DNA from: PNAI01 sp964575715
GTDB lineage: Bacteria; Pseudomonadota; Alphaproteobacteria; Rhizobiales; Xanthobacteraceae
Assembly: GCA_964575715.1 (NCBI GenBank)
Contig: CAZNSG010000319.1
Span: 1 to 16,024 of the forward strand
DNA: 16,024 bases
Direction: 5' to 3'
Shown: positions 12,958-16,024 of the stretch, one piece after another
Layout: every line of letters begins with the position of its first letter
Numbering within the stretch: the stretch's first letter is position 1
Program-made: the position numbers and the translations under genes
Notes under the pieces: generated by a model
Database searches by the model: none
What the model was told of the DNA's origin: nothing
The model's input: only the letters and a program-made list of their open reading frames with translations

Positions 12958-13951
12958 CGTTCACGCCCACGCGTTGAGCGAGAAGTTTCTCGCTGACCTT
13001 ACGAAACGCCCGATTGCCGGTATTAAGAGCCATGTCGACGACAAGGGTCGCTATTCGTACCAGCGCGCGTCAGACGAAAGCGCAAGTACACTTGATCCTA
13101 ATCTGCACGATTTACCGCGGCGCATTGCAAGCCTTAAGGCGCGCGGCGTGACGCTGCAATTATTCGGCCCGCCGCCGAGCTTTCTTTCATGGCTAGATGG
13201 TGCGGCCAGTATCGAGCTTGTGCGCGCGCTGCATCGTCAGGCGCTTGATCTTGCCGGTCAATCTGATGGCCTGATGGAGCCGATGGCCGTTTTAGCGCTT
13301 GGTGAGCCGGAAAAGGCAGCCGGCGAGTTACAACGCACCATCGACGAATATGGATTGCGTGCCGTAATGCTGCCAAGCAGCGCTGGCGGCCTGCCATTGG
13401 ACGCGAAATGCTTCGCTGACGTCTTTGCGCTAATCGAAAAACTCAAGCTTCTGGTATTCATGCATCCAACATCGGGTTTTCCGACCGCGCGATTCGGCAT
13501 CAACGGCATGAACGTGCTGCTTGGCTGGCCATTTGAGACAACTTTGTCGGTCACGCGGCTGATTTTCTCGGGCGTTCTGCACCGTCATCCGGAATTAAAA
13601 CTGGTTATGGCGCATGGCGGAGGCAATCTGGTTTTTCTGCGCGGCCGGCTTGATGCAGCCTACGAGGCTAAGGGTTGGGAAGCGAACCCCTATTACCAAA
13701 ACGAGATCACGCGACCGCCGACCGATTATCTCGACCGTCTCTATTACGACACCTGCACGCTCAGCCCCGACAGCACGCGCTTTTTGATCAGCGTCATGGG
13801 CGCCGACTGTGTGCTGTTCGGAAGCGATTTTCCCTTTGATATTGGGGATCCAGAAGGTGCTCGCGCCATGCCGGCGATCCGTGAATTATCGCCCGAGTCT
13901 CAAAAGAAAATTCTGCGTGACAATGCCATGTGTTTACTCACCAATAGGTAA
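12935..13951 (+). CDS. ACMSD-like amidohydrolase (amidohydrolase_2 family)
   Basis: This 338-residue protein belongs to the amidohydrolase_2 family, which contains aminocarboxymuconate-semialdehyde decarboxylase (ACMSD), resorcylate and carboxyvanillate decarboxylases and some hydrolases. The metal and catalytic residues appear in order: DVHAH (His10, His12), FMHPTSG (His177), MAHGGGNL (His227) and FGSDFPFD (Asp298). Their spacing closely follows that of ACMSD. Catalysis is cytoplasmic and metal-dependent, usually decarboxylation of a carboxylated aromatic or muconate-like compound. The start is uncertain: ATG at 12935 or the fifth codon ATG at 12947, neither with a good ribosome site. It follows the DUF6282 gene by 26 bases and precedes the binding-protein gene by 20. 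Confidence 0.86.
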   Translation: MSSTMTIDVHAHALSEKFLADLTKRPIAGIKSHVDDKGRYSYQRASDESASTLDPNLHDLPRRIASLKARGVTLQLFGPPPSFLSWLDGAASIELVRALHRQALDLAGQSDGLMEPMAVLALGEPEKAAGELQRTIDEYGLRAVMLPSSAGGLPLDAKCFADVFALIEKLKLLVFMHPTSGFPTARFGINGMNVLLGWPFETTLSVTRLIFSGVLHRHPELKLVMAHGGGNLVFLRGRLDAAYEAKGWEANPYYQNEITRPPTDYLDRLYYDTCTLSPDSTRFLISVMGADCVLFGSDFPFDIGDPEGARAMPAIRELSPESQKKILRDNAMCLLTNR

Positions 13952-13971
13952 GTATCAGAGGAGAGACGACA

Positions 13972-14979
13972 ATGCATAAACAAGCTCTTACCGTTCTATG
14001 GCTTCTTATAGCCACACTCTCTGGCATGTTTGTCTTCGTCGGAAACACGCATGCCCAGGAGCGCGTCAATTTTCGTCTTGATTTCCGCCTGGTCGGCTAT
14101 CACCTACCGTTCTATTGGGCCAAGGCTAAGGGCTATTACGAGCGCGAAGGGCTCGTGGTTGATATCAAGGAAGGCGCTGGCTCCGGCCAGACCATCAATC
14201 TAGTCGTGGCCAAGGAGGCCGATATTGGTCTTGCCGATTTGATGCTGATGGCTAATGGTGTTTCCAAAGGCATGCAGATCAAGAGCGTCTATGGCTTGAT
14301 CCAGGTCAACCCCTGGGCCGTGATCTCCTTCCAAGACGCTGGCATCCGTACGCCGCAGAATCTCGAAGGAAAATCGGTCGCGGTCATTGCCGCCAACCGA
14401 ACATTGCTCGATCTTCTGCTGCGCAAGAACAATGTTGCGGCTGACAAGATCACGATACGCACGGTCAATGTCGCTGTCCGCAATACTATTTTTGCCGAAG
14501 GCAAGGCCGATTCCTTCGTCAGCGTCGCCATTGGCACACCCACCGATCTCGTGGTGATGGCGCAGGAAGGCAAACTCAAGCCGTTGCACTTCATGCACTT
14601 CTCCGAATTTGGTGTGGCGCCATTGGGACACGGCCTGCTGGTGCATAACGACACGCTTGCGAAAAACCCCGACATGATTCGTAAATTTATCCGCGCCACC
14701 AACCGCGGCATCGAGGATACGCTGAAGCCCGCAAATGTGGACGAGGCAATCGACATCGCCTTACGCGAGAGCGGTGTCAACGCTGAAAAGCGAACTTCCC
14801 TGAAGCTGCAATGGGCGGGTGCCATCAAGACACTACAGACGACGCACTCGAAAGGCCATCCTTACGGCTGGATGAGCGAAAAGGATTGGGCGGTCACGCT
14901 CGACATTCTCAAGAGCACCGAGGGCGCTGTTCCCTCGGCAAATCAGCTCTACACCAATGACCTGATCCCGGCGCGGTGA
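13972..14979 (+). CDS. ABC transporter periplasmic binding protein 2 (NMT1/SsuA-like)
   Basis: This 335-residue protein is the receptor for the second NitT/TauT-type importer. Residues 1-28 form a signal peptide with a hydrophobic core at about 6-24 and a likely cut after Thr-His-Ala28. The mature part begins VNFRLDFRLVGYHLPFYWAK, followed by the GAGSGQTINLVVAKEADIGLAD loop, EGKSVAV and a late FIRATNRGIED helix. GGAGAG gives a strong ribosome site before ATG. The ATPase gene overlaps its stop in GTGA. It differs clearly from the binding protein at 5166-6200, so the two importers probably take different ligands or distant variants. It probably replaced the decayed receptor at 11602-11991. Confidence 0.88.
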   Translation: MHKQALTVLWLLIATLSGMFVFVGNTHAQERVNFRLDFRLVGYHLPFYWAKAKGYYEREGLVVDIKEGAGSGQTINLVVAKEADIGLADLMLMANGVSKGMQIKSVYGLIQVNPWAVISFQDAGIRTPQNLEGKSVAVIAANRTLLDLLLRKNNVAADKITIRTVNVAVRNTIFAEGKADSFVSVAIGTPTDLVVMAQEGKLKPLHFMHFSEFGVAPLGHGLLVHNDTLAKNPDMIRKFIRATNRGIEDTLKPANVDEAIDIALRESGVNAEKRTSLKLQWAGAIKTLQTTHSKGHPYGWMSEKDWAVTLDILKSTEGAVPSANQLYTNDLIPAR

Positions 14980-15800
14980 GCGCGATTAATCAGCAAGTTT
15001 ACGACGCGCGTATGATCTCCGTTGATAATATCAACCTGATCTATCACTCGCGCCGGACTTCGGTGCGTGCACTGGAAGGCGTGAGTATGCACGCTGCGCA
15101 GGGCGAGTTTGTGTCCGTCGTGGGCCCGAGCGGCTGCGGCAAGAGCACTCTGCTAAAAATCATTGCCGGCTTGCTCGCGCCCACGACCGGCAATGTGAGC
15201 GTCAATGGCCATGACGTGAAAAGACCCGGCGGTAATATCGGCATCGTCTTCCAGAACCCGCTCCTGATGCCGTGGCGGACGGTCCTGCGCAATGTCCTGC
15301 TGCAGGTGGAAATGCGCGGCCAGCGCGGGGCTGACCATCGCGCAGAAGCTTTGCATCTTCTACAACTGGTTGGACTCGCTGGCTTTGAACAATCCTACCC
15401 GCATGAGCTTTCTGGCGGAATGCAACAGCGTGTCGGTTTGTGCCGCGCGCTGATACATGACCCACCTCTGCTGCTGATGGACGAGCCGTTCGGTGCGCTC
15501 GATGCCATGACGCGCGAGCATATGAATGCTGAATTGCAGCGCGTCTGGATGCAGCGCCGCAAGACTGTTTTGTTCATCACGCACAGCATTCCCGAGGCCA
15601 TTTTTCTCGCCGACCGCGTGCTAGTGATGAGCCCGCGACCGGGAAAACTGATTGCCGATATCAAAATCGATTTCGAACGCCCGCGCAGCCTCGATCAACT
15701 GGTCGGAACGCAAGAATTTGCCGAGCACAGCCGAAAAATCCGCAGCCATCTCAACGCCACGGGGATGGATCGAGTGACTGTTGCAGAAAGAGAAAGTTGA
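14976..15800 (+). CDS. ABC transporter ATP-binding protein 2 (SsuB/TauB-like)
   Basis: This 274-residue nucleotide-binding subunit has all motifs: Walker A GPSGCGKS (50-57), Q-loop VFQ (Gln93), signature LSGGM (145-149), Walker B LLLMDE (165-170) followed by PFGALD, and the switch histidine in ITHS. It shares long runs with the ATPase at 6239-7015, including LMDEPFGALDAMTRE, so the two are close paralogues. Start choice is open: GTG at 14976 overlaps the receptor stop in GTGA and fits coupled translation, while ATG at 15012 (codon 13) matches the usual N-terminus. Its TGA stop shares one base with the ATG of the permease gene. Confidence 0.9.
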   Translation: MSAINQQVYDARMISVDNINLIYHSRRTSVRALEGVSMHAAQGEFVSVVGPSGCGKSTLLKIIAGLLAPTTGNVSVNGHDVKRPGGNIGIVFQNPLLMPWRTVLRNVLLQVEMRGQRGADHRAEALHLLQLVGLAGFEQSYPHELSGGMQQRVGLCRALIHDPPLLLMDEPFGALDAMTREHMNAELQRVWMQRRKTVLFITHSIPEAIFLADRVLVMSPRPGKLIADIKIDFERPRSLDQLVGTQEFAEHSRKIRSHLNATGMDRVTVAERES

Positions 15801-16024
15801 TGGAGCCTGCTCTTAAAAACCGCATCGCCGGCATTCTCGTACCGCTCGGCTTTCTCTGCGGCCTCACGCTGATCTGGTCCGTGGCCGTCGCTGTTTTCGA
15901 AATCCCGCCTTATCTTCTGCCGTCGCCGAAGGAGATTTTCCTGCGCATCGCGCGTGACTGGCGTATCCTCATCAATGGCACCGGCTACACGCTTCTGAGC
16001 GTGCTGTTCGGCTTTGCCTTAAGC
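15800..16024 (+). CDS. ABC transporter permease 2, N-terminal part (cut by window end)
   Basis: Seventy-five codons from ATG at 15800 run open to the window edge and read as the start of an SsuC/TauC-type permease. The first membrane helix lies at about residues 10-33 (LVPLGFLCGLTLIWSVAVAV), then the family motif PPYLLPSPKEIF, then the start of the second helix (TGYTLLSVLFGFAL). The start overlaps the ATPase stop by one base (TGATG), and AAAGAGAAAG before it can bind ribosomes. It would complete importer 2 in the standard order receptor, ATPase, permease. Confidence 0.88.
   Translation, partial: MEPALKNRIAGILVPLGFLCGLTLIWSVAVAVFEIPPYLLPSPKEIFLRIARDWRILINGTGYTLLSVLFGFALS

Overview
The window looks like a catabolic and uptake island from a proteobacterium, most likely an alphaproteobacterium of the Hyphomicrobiales. 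That guess rests on gene content only: paired NitT/TauT-type ABC importers, FCD-type GntR and TetR regulators, an IS6-type transposase remnant, and a short GC-rich palindrome of the kind scattered through such genomes. No rRNA, tRNA or CRISPR array was seen. Base composition is moderately GC-rich in genes and more AT-rich in control regions.

Layout. Positions 1-562 hold no convincing gene, only one strong GC hairpin. A TRZ/ATZ-type amidohydrolase (563-2062, minus) and a TetR regulator (2604-3242, plus) diverge from a 541-base gap. A cupin gene (3343-3873, minus) and a Rid-family gene (4171-4686, plus) diverge from a second gap that holds two related RutR-box-like palindromes, one next to each gene. 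The Rid gene ends at a good intrinsic terminator (4733-4774). Next come a periplasmic binding protein and its ATPase (5166-7015, plus). They meet a permease and a DUF1989 gene (7012-8481, minus) tail to tail, with stop codons overlapping in CTAG.

The middle is scarred by mobile DNA: a C-terminal IS6-family transposase fragment (8725-9051), then a complete 1234-base IS4-family element (9203-10436) with imperfect terminal repeats and a perfect 9-base target duplication. Its transposase carries a short hairpin-forming insertion exactly at the third catalytic residue and should be dead.

From 10472 to the window end runs a tight plus-strand operon: GntR regulator, a second Rid protein, a shrunken binding-protein remnant, a DUF6282 hydrolase, an ACMSD-like amidohydrolase, a second binding protein, its ATPase, and a permease cut off by the window edge. 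The IS4 element sits between the probable promoter of this operon and its first gene.

Working hypothesis: the genes import and break down one or more small nitrogen compounds (amide, ureide or N-heterocycle). Two ABC importers bring substrates in, three amidohydrolase-fold enzymes and a cupin act on them, Rid proteins and the DUF1989 protein handle reactive or carboxylated nitrogen intermediates, and TetR/GntR proteins control expression. The substrate cannot be read from the sequence.
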